This document shows positions 1-7,372 of a stretch of 64,000 nt of DNA, one piece after another. The notes below the pieces were generated by a model that ran no database searches, had not been told where the DNA came from, and worked only from the letters and a program-made list of their open reading frames with translations. The first letter of the stretch is position 1, and each line of letters starts with the position of its first letter. The stretch comes from Planctomycetota bacterium (GTDB lineage Bacteria > Planctomycetota > Brocadiia > JAADGH01): the NCBI GenBank assembly GCA_013152475.1, contig JAADGH010000108.1, positions 1 through 64,000 on the forward strand. The letters are read 5' to 3'. Position numbers and translations under genes: made by a program.

Positions 1-17
1 CGAGCAACAGCTTAGGC

Positions 18-94
18 TGGCGCGCCAGGGAGGACTCGAACCCCCGACAACCGGATTAGAAATCCGATGCTCTATCCACCTGAGCTACTGGCGC
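18..94 (-). tRNA. tRNA-Arg (anticodon TCT), CCA encoded
   Basis: Read on the minus strand, the acceptor stem GCGCCAG pairs with CTGGCGC. The D-arm (GCTC...GAGC) and the T-loop TTCGAGT are present. The anticodon stem encloses the loop TTTCTAA, giving anticodon TCT, which reads AGA. A G discriminator at 21 is followed by a genomically encoded CCA (18-20). Confidence 0.95.
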
Positions 95-124
95 GCGTGA
101 GAGGAAAGGGCTTTATACTATTCT

Positions 125-153
125 ACAATAGCGAATTCGATCAGCATTGTCAA
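125..153 (-). promoter_or_regulatory. sigma-70-like promoter of the tRNA-Arg
   Basis: On the minus strand TTGACA (153-148) is followed after 17 bp by TATTGT (130-125). Transcription would start near 118, about 24 bases before the mature tRNA end at 94. Confidence 0.5.
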
Positions 154-209
154 GCACATATACTGCCCTCTTGAAGTAGCGAAACATCTCATAGGGTAGT
201 GGGTATGGT

Positions 210-262
210 GGGTTTCGGCTGAGGGAAGGAAGTCGTAGACCTGCTGGGGTTGGCCGAAACCC
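210..262. repeat. inverted repeat GGGTTTCGGC / GCCGAAACCC
   Basis: Perfect 10-bp arms at 210-219 and 253-262 enclose 33 bases. It sits between the tRNA and a transposase fragment, so it may be part of a decayed insertion sequence. No U-tract follows. Confidence 0.5.
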
Positions 263-293
263 GTGCGCACGAAAGAGGTGTTTCTTGGGAAAG

Positions 294-356
294 GTGTCGA
301 AGTTCACGGACGAGCAGAAGTTCGCGGTGGCGCTGGACTTGATCGCAGGAAAGCTG
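294..356 (+). pseudogene. N-terminal fragment of a transposase (IS3 OrfA-like)
   Basis: A GTG preceded by GGGAAAG opens a frame reading VSKFTDEQKFAVALDLIAGK-LSQA. This is the usual beginning of small helix-turn-helix transposase proteins (K-F-T-x-E-Q-K...G-K-x-S-x-A). Similarity ends after about 21 codons and the frame runs into the 3' end of the convergent kinase. It looks like insertion-sequence debris. The family assignment rests on a short stretch. Confidence 0.4.
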
Positions 357-388
357 TCCCAGGCCTTCGAGCGTGTTCCGGCAGATTC

Positions 389-2629
389 TCAAGATGAAGT
401 CCTCGGCATCGACAATGGGCGCTGAAGCACTCGGCGGGCTCCCTCTGCCTCTGCGGGTGGATGGGAAGGCGCCTCTGAAACGTTCGCTCTCGGCAATGTG
501 ACGGTGAAGACGGCGCCCGTGTCACTATTCCGGGCTTCAATCTGCCCTCCGTGCTCCTCAACAATGCCGTAGCTGATGCTGAGGCCCAGGCCGGTTCCCT
601 TGCCCACCTCCTTGGTGGTGTAGAAGGGATCAAAGACCTTGTCGATCTCCTTGATCCCCCCGCCGTCATCGGCGAACTCCACCGAGACAGTCTCCCGGGC
701 ATGCCAGGTCCGTATCCGCAAGCGGCCCTTGGCGTTCCGCTCGACTATGGCATCGAAGGCGTTGGAAATGATGTTGATGAAGACCTGTTGAATCTGAGAG
801 CGGTCCGCGAGCACGGCAGGCAGGTGGGCGTCGTACTCCTCCACAATTTCGATATTTCGGATGGAGAACTCGCGACGCCTCAGGTCGATGGATTCGCGGA
901 GGACTTGGTTTACGTCTGTCGGTTCTTTGGCGGCTTCTTCCTGTCGGGCAAACCGGAGCAGGCCGTTCACGATGTTGACGCACCGCGAGGCCTGCTGAAG
1001 GATGAGATCAAGTTCGCCATTTACGAGCTTCCGGACATCCTCACGCTCCTTTAGTATCTCCGCGAACCCGATCACTCCCACCAGCGGATTGTTGATCTCG
1101 TGTGCAATGCCTGAGACCATGGTCCCTATGGTGGCCAACTTTGCGGAGCGAGCAAGGCGCTTTTGCAACATGATGTAGTCCGTAATGTCTTCGGCGACGC
1201 CGAGCAGAAAACACTTATCGGCAACCGTGTCGACCAAGGGGGAAAAGGATGCCGCATGCTGCCGCCACTCGCCGTTCTGCGAAGCCACCCGGTACTCCAC
1301 ACGCGCGATGTCCTTGCACTGCACCGTCACCTCCTGGAGGTACGTCCTGAATCTCTGCACGTCGTCGGGATGGATGAGGTCGAGGATGGACTTCCCTTCG
1401 AGTTCAGAGAGACCTCGGGCAAGCATTTCGCAGCCGTGCTTGTTGACGAACGTCAGCCTGCCGGAGGAGTCGGTGGTGAAGATCATCGCGTGGGCGGTGT
1501 CGACCAGTGTGTGGTAACGCCGTTTCGAGGCGTCGTAGGCCTGCTCCAGGCGCTCGTGCAGTTTCACCTTCTCCAGGACGATCGCCGCATGGTTCGCCAG
1601 CGCGGTGAGCAGGTCCAGGTCCTCCTCGGCGAAGGCCCTCCGGTTCTCGGACCGGTTTATGTTCAGGACGCCGAGGGTCCTGCTCCCGATCTTGAGCGGC
1701 GCACAGACCGACGAAGAAATGCCCCTGCCTTTCACGATGGGCCGGCGGCGGGGATCGTCCTGTATGCTCCCCTTCAGCAGGAGGGCCTTTCCCTCCTGGA
1801 CCACCTCCCCGGCAATCCCTTCGCCCAGCTCGACGGCTTGGTTCCTGGCCTCGGGGTTCAGTCCGGTGCACTCCTTGATACGCAGCACGTCTTGCTCTTC
1901 ATCCAGCAGCATCAGCGATCCACTGTCCGCATCGAGCACCTGGACGGCGCTGTTGAAGACGTGTCGGGTCAGTTCATCCAAGTCCTCCGTAGAGACCATT
2001 TTCTGGCTGATGTCGAACAGAGTGGCGAGACGCTGGCTCAAATGGAGCATGCGCTGGGCCGCTTCGCGGGCCTCTCGCTCCTTCTTCACCTGCTCGGCGA
2101 AGTAGCCCACCACCATAGCGGTGATAAAGAAAAAGATCACGCGCATAACAAAGGAAACAGAATAGAGGGCTACCCCGGTCTTGCCATATTTGGTGAGCAC
2201 ACCATAGATGATGGCGGTGACCAGGCTCGTGCCGGCCGCCGCCGCCGAGCTCCTGGAGGACGCGGCGATGAAGATGGTCAGGAAGTAGACGAGGTAGAAC
2301 TCCGTTGTCCGCGCTTGCAGATAATAGACAAACACACTCACGAAAAAGGTATCGAAACCGAAGATCCACCCCGTAATTCGCTCGGATTCAAACCGTTCGA
2401 AGGGCTGAAAGAGCAGGACGATATTCGACAGGAGGAAGATCCCAAGGACCGAGTACACGATGGACAGATGTTCCGCCGCCGCCTCCCGGCCCGCAAGAAC
2501 GGTAACCACGGCGAAGATGAGGAACCGTGTGATGACGATGAACCGCTTTCGGTTGGTGACGAATCGGCTGCCGCTTTCCTGGGCTGCAGGCGATGCGGCG
2601 AAGTCCAAGACTTTTTTGCCGGAATCCAT
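389..2629 (-). CDS. membrane histidine kinase, GAF-PAS-HisKA-HATPase
   Basis: 746-residue sensor kinase. Residues 30-175 hold about six hydrophobic segments, so the input module is membrane-embedded. A GAF domain follows (about 205-355), then PAS (about 375-485), then HisKA with the phospho-accepting His near 510 in GIAHEINNP. The ATPase carries N box NIISNAFDA, G1 DDGGGI and G2 GKGTGLGL. The ATG at 2629 with AAAGGA nine bases upstream is preferred over an in-frame TTG at 2638. It is the last gene of a minus-strand signalling run, six bases after the receiver-PP2C gene. It has no attached receiver, so the partner is probably one of the neighbouring response regulators (inference). Confidence 0.9.
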   Translation of the reverse strand: MDSGKKVLDFAASPAAQESGSRFVTNRKRFIVITRFLIFAVVTVLAGREAAAEHLSIVYSVLGIFLLSNIVLLFQPFERFESERITGWIFGFDTFFVSVFVYYLQARTTEFYLVYFLTIFIAASSRSSAAAAGTSLVTAIIYGVLTKYGKTGVALYSVSFVMRVIFFFITAMVVGYFAEQVKKEREAREAAQRMLHLSQRLATLFDISQKMVSTEDLDELTRHVFNSAVQVLDADSGSLMLLDEEQDVLRIKECTGLNPEARNQAVELGEGIAGEVVQEGKALLLKGSIQDDPRRRPIVKGRGISSSVCAPLKIGSRTLGVLNINRSENRRAFAEEDLDLLTALANHAAIVLEKVKLHERLEQAYDASKRRYHTLVDTAHAMIFTTDSSGRLTFVNKHGCEMLARGLSELEGKSILDLIHPDDVQRFRTYLQEVTVQCKDIARVEYRVASQNGEWRQHAASFSPLVDTVADKCFLLGVAEDITDYIMLQKRLARSAKLATIGTMVSGIAHEINNPLVGVIGFAEILKEREDVRKLVNGELDLILQQASRCVNIVNGLLRFARQEEAAKEPTDVNQVLRESIDLRRREFSIRNIEIVEEYDAHLPAVLADRSQIQQVFINIISNAFDAIVERNAKGRLRIRTWHARETVSVEFADDGGGIKEIDKVFDPFYTTKEVGKGTGLGLSISYGIVEEHGGQIEARNSDTGAVFTVTLPRANVSEAPSHPPAEAEGARRVLQRPLSMPRTSS

Positions 2630-2634
2630 CCCCT

Positions 2635-3837
2635 TCAATCCTTTCTCCGTGCAACGAGTACGGCCACATCGTCGTGAGGCTGAACGCCTTGAGCAAATTC
2701 TCTCAAACTCGCGCGGATGTCCTCAACAAGGGCCTCGGCGGTGGGCGCCTGGGACGCTCCCGCCACCTCCGATAGCTGCTGCGAACCATACTGCCGGGCG
2801 TCCGGGTCATGGGCCTCCAGGAGGCCGTCGGTGCACAGCAGCAGGGTGTCGCCAGGGCCAAAGCGTATGCAATCGCCCTGGTAGTCCAGCCCAAGGTCTT
2901 TGGCCAGGGTCAAGGCGATGCCCCTGCCGTTGTCCAGGGACACGGTCCCGGGCTCGCCGGCCCGTAAGACCAGTGGGAAGCAATGCCCGGCATTGCAGTA
3001 GGCCAGTTCGTTTTGCTCCATGTCGAGCACGGCATAGATCATGGTCACAAACATGCCGGTTTCCACAAGTTTGAAGAGCATGCGATCCAGCTCCGTGAGC
3101 AGACGCGGCGGATCCGCGATGAGATCCTGCGAATCAGAGCGGTCCGCAAGGCTCTCGATGTTCATCTTGACCATCGCGGTGATAAGCGCGGCCGAGGGAC
3201 CGTGTCCGGAGACATCGGCCATATAGAAGGCGTACTTTGTCTTTCCGATAGGGAATGCGCCGTAGAGATCGCCCCCCACGTTGAAGCAGGGCTCGTACAG
3301 ACCCGCCAGGTCCAACCTCTGATCGGGGATGAGGGAACCCGCTGCATAGCACTCCTGCACGCGCCGGGCGAGCTGGAGCTCGCGGGTGAGCCGCGTATTG
3401 ATCTCTTCGAGTTGCCGGTGGTATGTCTCGTTTTCGAGCCGGGTGCGGCGCAGCTCGATGGCGCGCTCCACCGTGGTCCAGAGCTCGGCGCCGGCCCCAA
3501 AGGGCTTGTGCACGAAATCATAAGCTCCCAGTTGGACGGCCTTTACGGCATTCTTCACGTCTCCCACGGCGGTCACGATGATGACGGGAATTTCCGGGTC
3601 GAGTGTCCTCAGGTTCTCCATAAACTCGAACCCGTCCATCTTGGGCATCTTGATGTCGGTGATAACAACATCGTATGGCTTCTCCTCGACCTTCGCCAGC
3701 CCATCCGCACCGTTGGTTGCCTGCTCCACGGAGCATCCTTTCGTGCGCAACATGCGGGACAGCACCTCGCGGACAACGATTTCGTCATCGACTACAAGAA
3801 CGTTTCCGGTGTCATATTGGCTTGCGCTGGTGATCAT
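2635..3837 (-). CDS. response regulator with PP2C-type (RsbU/SpoIIE) phosphatase output
   Basis: 400 residues. The N-terminal receiver (about 10-130) has the acidic pair DDE, the phospho-accepting Asp in VITDIKMPKMDG and the Lys in HKPF. A short helical linker leads to a PP2C-like phosphatase (about 185-398) with the metal-binding signatures GGDLYG, ADVSGHG and CTDGLLEA plus the C-terminal HDDVAVLV. Such proteins normally dephosphorylate a STAS anti-sigma antagonist when the receiver is phosphorylated. A STAS protein is encoded at 22387-22734, but the pairing is inference. The gene sits between the HD-GYP regulator and the terminal kinase in the same run. Confidence 0.93.
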   Translation of the reverse strand: MITSASQYDTGNVLVVDDEIVVREVLSRMLRTKGCSVEQATNGADGLAKVEEKPYDVVITDIKMPKMDGFEFMENLRTLDPEIPVIIVTAVGDVKNAVKAVQLGAYDFVHKPFGAGAELWTTVERAIELRRTRLENETYHRQLEEINTRLTRELQLARRVQECYAAGSLIPDQRLDLAGLYEPCFNVGGDLYGAFPIGKTKYAFYMADVSGHGPSAALITAMVKMNIESLADRSDSQDLIADPPRLLTELDRMLFKLVETGMFVTMIYAVLDMEQNELAYCNAGHCFPLVLRAGEPGTVSLDNGRGIALTLAKDLGLDYQGDCIRFGPGDTLLLCTDGLLEAHDPDARQYGSQQLSEVAGASQAPTAEALVEDIRASLREFAQGVQPHDDVAVLVARRKD

Positions 3838-3926
3838 ATCGTTTGCTCATTTTCTGTCGCCTATTTCTTACCTGGCACTCCTCACTCCTCCGGAGTTCGT
3901 TCGATGTCCCGTTTTCCATCTCCTAA

Positions 3927-4988
3927 TCACACGGCCACTCCCTGAAAGATCTCTATGAAGGCGTCCACCATTTTCGGATCCAGACACGTCCCCCGCTCCG
4001 CCATGAGCCGTTCCACTGCAAACTCTTCGTTGACGGAGTCACCGTAGATATCATCGACATTGAGGCCCGTGAACACATCCGCGACGGCGATCATCCGGGC
4101 GCCCATAGGGATCCGCCCCCCGGAAAGTCCATCGGGGTACCCCGCCCCGTCGAAGCGCTCGTGGTGATGACGCACCGCGCCAAGAATCGGCTGAAACTCC
4201 CGAATCGGCTGAAGGATCCGGAAGGAAGTCACCGGATGCTCCTGGTATGCGGCCAACTCATCGAAGGTCATCTGCCCAACTGGTTTTCTCAGAATTCCGT
4301 CCGGGATGCCGATCGTCCCAATGTCGTGCAGCAATCCTGCCAGTTGCAGTTTGCGGACTTCTTCCTCGGAGAAGGAAAGGGCCTCGGCCATCTTGGCCAC
4401 GTAGGCGCCCACCCGCTTCGAGTGATCCTTCGCGGTAGCGTTCTTTGCTCCTATGGCCATGGCCAGACTCTCCACGGTGTCGAGCATAGCGCCTCTGGCG
4501 TGCTCTTCTGCATCGAACAGCCCCCGCACGGTCTTGAGGAACTGTGCCTGATCGTGTCTGTCGCATCCCACGAGCTGGCGTTCCAACTCCGCCACGTACT
4601 TCCGGTTCTGAAGCGTGAGGAACCGTTTGTCCAGGGCGGATTGAATGCTCGCAACGGCTTGGTTCCAGTTGATCGGTTTCTGGATGTAGTCGTCCACACC
4701 GAGCTTGAGCGACTGGATCGCGGTCTCCACGCAGGCATGGGCCGTCATCATAATGACCGGCGTGTCGGGGTGGCCCTGCTTGATCGCTCGCGCAAACTCC
4801 ACTCCGTCCATTTCGGGCATTTTGATGTCGGTCAGGACCAAGTCCGGCTTGATCCGCTCGGCAACGGCGAGGCCCTCGCGTGGGCCATTGGCTGTTGATG
4901 TCTCAAATCCCTTGGACTGTAAGATGCGCGAGATGGTTTCGCGCACGCTTTCGTCGTCGTCAACCACCAGTATCCCACCCGGAGTCAT
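3927..4988 (-). CDS. response regulator with HD-GYP cyclic-di-GMP phosphodiesterase
   Basis: About 353 residues. The receiver contains DDDE, VLTDIKMPEMDG and QKPI. The HD-GYP domain carries HDIG and the diagnostic HHERFDGAGYPDGL, with the GYP triad intact, and catalytic-site residues such as KDHSKRV upstream. The family hydrolyses cyclic-di-GMP, so phosphorylation would probably change the second-messenger level. The ATG at 4988 has GAGGA five bases upstream; an alternative ATG at 5009 overlaps the previous stop. Translationally close to the receiver gene upstream. Confidence 0.93.
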   Translation of the reverse strand: MTPGGILVVDDDESVRETISRILQSKGFETSTANGPREGLAVAERIKPDLVLTDIKMPEMDGVEFARAIKQGHPDTPVIMMTAHACVETAIQSLKLGVDDYIQKPINWNQAVASIQSALDKRFLTLQNRKYVAELERQLVGCDRHDQAQFLKTVRGLFDAEEHARGAMLDTVESLAMAIGAKNATAKDHSKRVGAYVAKMAEALSFSEEEVRKLQLAGLLHDIGTIGIPDGILRKPVGQMTFDELAAYQEHPVTSFRILQPIREFQPILGAVRHHHERFDGAGYPDGLSGGRIPMGARMIAVADVFTGLNVDDIYGDSVNEEFAVERLMAERGTCLDPKMVDAFIEIFQGVAV

Positions 4989-5001
4989 CTTCTTCCTCTT
5001 C

Positions 5002-5379
5002 TCAGGCATGGGCCATCACACCGGCGACAGTGTTTCGCAGCTCCTCGACGCTGAACGGCTTCCAGATCACAGGAAGCTCGATGCCGGACAGCAGCTTCTC
5101 GGCCCTATCCCCTGCCGTTGCGCCGGTCATCAGGATCACTCTTCGCGCCAGTTTGGGTACGTGCGCCTTGATCCATTCGTAGATGTCCCGGGCCGATATA
5201 CCCCCCGGCATGATCAGGTCACTGATGACCACATCGAAATGCTCCCGTTCCAATCGCTCCAGGGCATCTTCGGAGGAATAACTTGTCTCAACATGATAGC
5301 CAAGCTTGCTGAGAATGCGGCGGACGGCCTCGGCAACGTCTTGCTCGTCGTCAATGACCAAGATAACTTCAGCGCTCAT
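5002..5379 (-). CDS. stand-alone response regulator receiver
   Basis: 125 residues, a single receiver domain: DDEQ acidic pocket, Asp in VISDLIMPGG, Thr in LMTGAT and Lys in WKPF. There is no output domain, so it works as a CheY-like shuttle or phosphate sink. A perfect AAGGAGG lies five bases before the ATG, which overlaps the stop of the upstream kinase by four bases (ATGA). It is probably translationally coupled to that kinase. Confidence 0.92.
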   Translation of the reverse strand: MSAEVILVIDDEQDVAEAVRRILSKLGYHVETSYSSEDALERLEREHFDVVISDLIMPGGISARDIYEWIKAHVPKLARRVILMTGATAGDRAEKLLSGIELPVIWKPFSVEELRNTVAGVMAHA

Positions 5380-7004
5380 CGGGTCCTCCTTGTTAGTCGA
5401 GCGCAGCCACTTCGTTCACCACCTGCCGGAGCTGCTCTATGGCAAATGGTCTCGCACACGCCTTCCTCGTCGTCGATCACCAGCACCTTCTTGCCCATGG
5501 AAGATTCCTTCTCCAGCCCTTCTTTGAGCTGCGCCCCGCCCTCGGCCCCAGGAATTGGCAGGCGGATGGTGAACTGTGCCCCTTCTTGGGTGTTTTCGAC
5601 ATGGATCGAGCCGCCGTGCGCCTCGACAATCCCGTAGGCGACGCTCAGGCCCAGGCCGGTCCCCTTGCCCACGTCTTTGGTGGTGAAAAACGGCTCAAAG
5701 ATACGATCCATGTTTTCGATACCGCCGCCGTCGTCCTCGATCTCCACCAGCACGGCGGCGTCTTCTCGCCGCGTTCGCACGAGGATCTTCCCCTCGCCTT
5801 TCCGCTCCGTGATGGCGTCGAAGGCGTTGTTGATAATGTTGAGGAAAACTTGCTGAAGCTGGTGGGCGTTCACGCAGGGCCTTGGGAGGTCCGGTTCATA
5901 CTCCTCGATCACGTCCACGTCATTCACATGCATCTCATAGCGCCGGAGATCGACCGTATTCTGCAGCACTTCGTTCAGGTCGGTGGCCGCCTTTTCCGCC
6001 TTTTCCCGCCGGGCAAAACGCAGCAGGTTCTCGACAATCGCGGCGCACCGGGCCGTCTGGACGGTGATGCGCTCCACGTCCTGCCGGCTCTGGCCGGCCA
6101 GCTCGCCGCTCTCCGACAGCAGGTGCGCATACCCGGATATGGCCGCGAGGGGGTTGTTCAGCTCGTGTGCGATGCCGGAGATCATGGTCCCCACCGCGGC
6201 CATCTTGGCCGATTGAATCAACTCCTTCTGAAGGTCCTTTCTCTCGCTGATGTCGCGAACGGTGGTCAGGATGGCATATTTCCCATTAAGTCGGATTCGA
6301 CTGGAATAGACCTCCACATGTATGGCGCTGCCATCCTTGTGAAGGTCGCGGATTTCGTATCCCTTCTCCAGTTGATCGGGGGGCGTCCTGCGGCGTCGGT
6401 CCAGGATACATCGGTCGTCGGGGTGGATAAAATCGGTGATCGGCTTCCCAACGACCTCGGCCTTCCGATCGAACCCGTGCAGTTGGAGCCAGGCGGGGTT
6501 TACATCAACCAGCCCCCCCGCTTGAGTGACGCTAATCGCCTCCGGGGAGTTGTTGAACAAAATCCGGTACTTCTCCTCCGACTCTCGGCGTCTCATTTCC
6601 GCCTCGATGCGCTCGGTTACATCCCGCAGTGTTATCAGGGCCGCCGTGCCGCTGTTCCAGGGGATCATGGCAACCGTCAGGTCCATGGGGCATATGCTGC
6701 CATCGGCGCGCGCAAACTCCTGCGCCTCAAAAACGTACCCGTGCACCCGGAGGTTCTCCTGCCACAAGTCGGTCCCCTGGGCGGCATCGGGGGAAAACAG
6801 GCAGGAGAAGGGTTTTCCCTGAAGGTCCTCCTTCTTATGACCAAGGACCCGTTCCAGAGCGCGGTTGGTTTCGAGGATCCTACCGCTGGCGCACTCCACG
6901 ATAATGATGACATCCAGGGAATTGTCGATCATCAGGCGGAACTGGTCGATTCGCTCGCAACGGGTATCTTCGGTGTGCTCTCGAATGGTGCTTCCAGCCG
7001 CCAT
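5376..7004 (-). CDS. cytoplasmic PAS-PAS histidine kinase with collapsed receiver tail
   Basis: 542 residues. Two PAS domains (about 17-130 and 145-255), HisKA with His near 280 (GIAHELNNP), then HATPase with NIINNAFDA, DDGGGI and GKGTGLGL. No membrane segment. After the ATPase the frame continues into MGKKVLVIDDEEGVCETI, the start of a receiver, and then loses sense. The end of a receiver is readable in the next frame (see 5393-5498). The ATG at 7004 is preceded by AAGGAAG. A TTG at 7130 in the same frame is rejected because the sigma-54 promoter at 7115-7129 overlaps it. Confidence 0.88.
   Translation of the reverse strand: MAAGSTIREHTEDTRCERIDQFRLMIDNSLDVIIIVECASGRILETNRALERVLGHKKEDLQGKPFSCLFSPDAAQGTDLWQENLRVHGYVFEAQEFARADGSICPMDLTVAMIPWNSGTAALITLRDVTERIEAEMRRRESEEKYRILFNNSPEAISVTQAGGLVDVNPAWLQLHGFDRKAEVVGKPITDFIHPDDRCILDRRRRTPPDQLEKGYEIRDLHKDGSAIHVEVYSSRIRLNGKYAILTTVRDISERKDLQKELIQSAKMAAVGTMISGIAHELNNPLAAISGYAHLLSESGELAGQSRQDVERITVQTARCAAIVENLLRFARREKAEKAATDLNEVLQNTVDLRRYEMHVNDVDVIEEYEPDLPRPCVNAHQLQQVFLNIINNAFDAITERKGEGKILVRTRREDAAVLVEIEDDGGGIENMDRIFEPFFTTKDVGKGTGLGLSVAYGIVEAHGGSIHVENTQEGAQFTIRLPIPGAEGGAQLKEGLEKESSMGKKVLVIDDEEGVCETICHRAAPAGGERSGCARLTRRTR
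5393..5498 (-). pseudogene. receiver domain reduced by an internal deletion
   Basis: On the minus strand, 5498 onward encodes MGKKVLVIDDEEGVCETI, the first strand and acidic pocket of a receiver. From about 5449 the shifted frame encodes PFAIEQLRQVVNEVAALD and a stop at 5393-5395, the typical last helix after the KPF motif. The middle (about 85-90 codons, including the phospho-accepting Asp) is absent and the two ends are out of frame. Originally this was a hybrid-kinase receiver or a separate regulator. An assembly collapse between similar receiver sequences cannot be excluded. Confidence 0.7.
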
Positions 7005-7114
7005 TTTCTCTTGCTTCCTTAGCTCTTTACCTGTGGTGCACGGTCCCCTGCACGCGATGCATGGAACCCAAGATGCGTCTCCGTCCTTGGCCAGAATAGC
7101 CACACAGCGGAACA

Positions 7115-7129
7115 GCAAGGAATGTGCCA
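7115..7129 (-). promoter_or_regulatory. sigma-54 promoter upstream of the PAS-PAS kinase
   Basis: Minus-strand TGGCAC-ATTCC-TTGC matches the -24/-12 consensus with the GG (7128-7127) and GC (7116-7115) separated by exactly 10 bases. Transcription would begin near 7104, about 100 bases before the ATG at 7004. The sigma-54 activator gene at 7368-8801 lies directly upstream. Confidence 0.75.
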
Positions 7130-7266
7130 AAAGCGGGGAACACCCAAAAACTTGCGCGATGGCCTTGTTTACGCGCCTCCCAGGGGCGTAGAGACTGTCA
7201 ACGGGTGTGAGGTTGCTCCAGTCGGCGGGTGCGACTGGGGTAAGAATGCTTCATTCGGCGTGGGCT

Positions 7267-7372
7267 TAGAACCTATCTGAAAACCTGCAGCCGCAGGCCC
7301 TATGCCTGGGGGAAGACCGCACCCGTAAAAGGGTGCGGCTATAACTGGCCGAATTCCGGACAGGAACCTATG
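7267..7372. repeat. dispersed palindromic repeat (MITE/REP-like), copy 1
   Basis: The ends are inverted versions of one motif: AGAACCTATCTGAAAACC on the left and, on the right, ATTCCGGACAGGAACCTA. Inside are two stem pairs, GCAGCCGCAGG with CCTATGCC, and CCGCACCC with GGGTGCGG. A second copy is at 28983-29065. The right end supplies the TAG stop of the sigma-54 activator gene. Confidence 0.6.

Noticed and set aside
7005-7250. Upstream in-frame extension of the PAS-PAS kinase (TTG at 7130 and beyond)
   Set aside because: It runs through the sigma-54 promoter, has no ribosome site, and is not needed for the first PAS domain.
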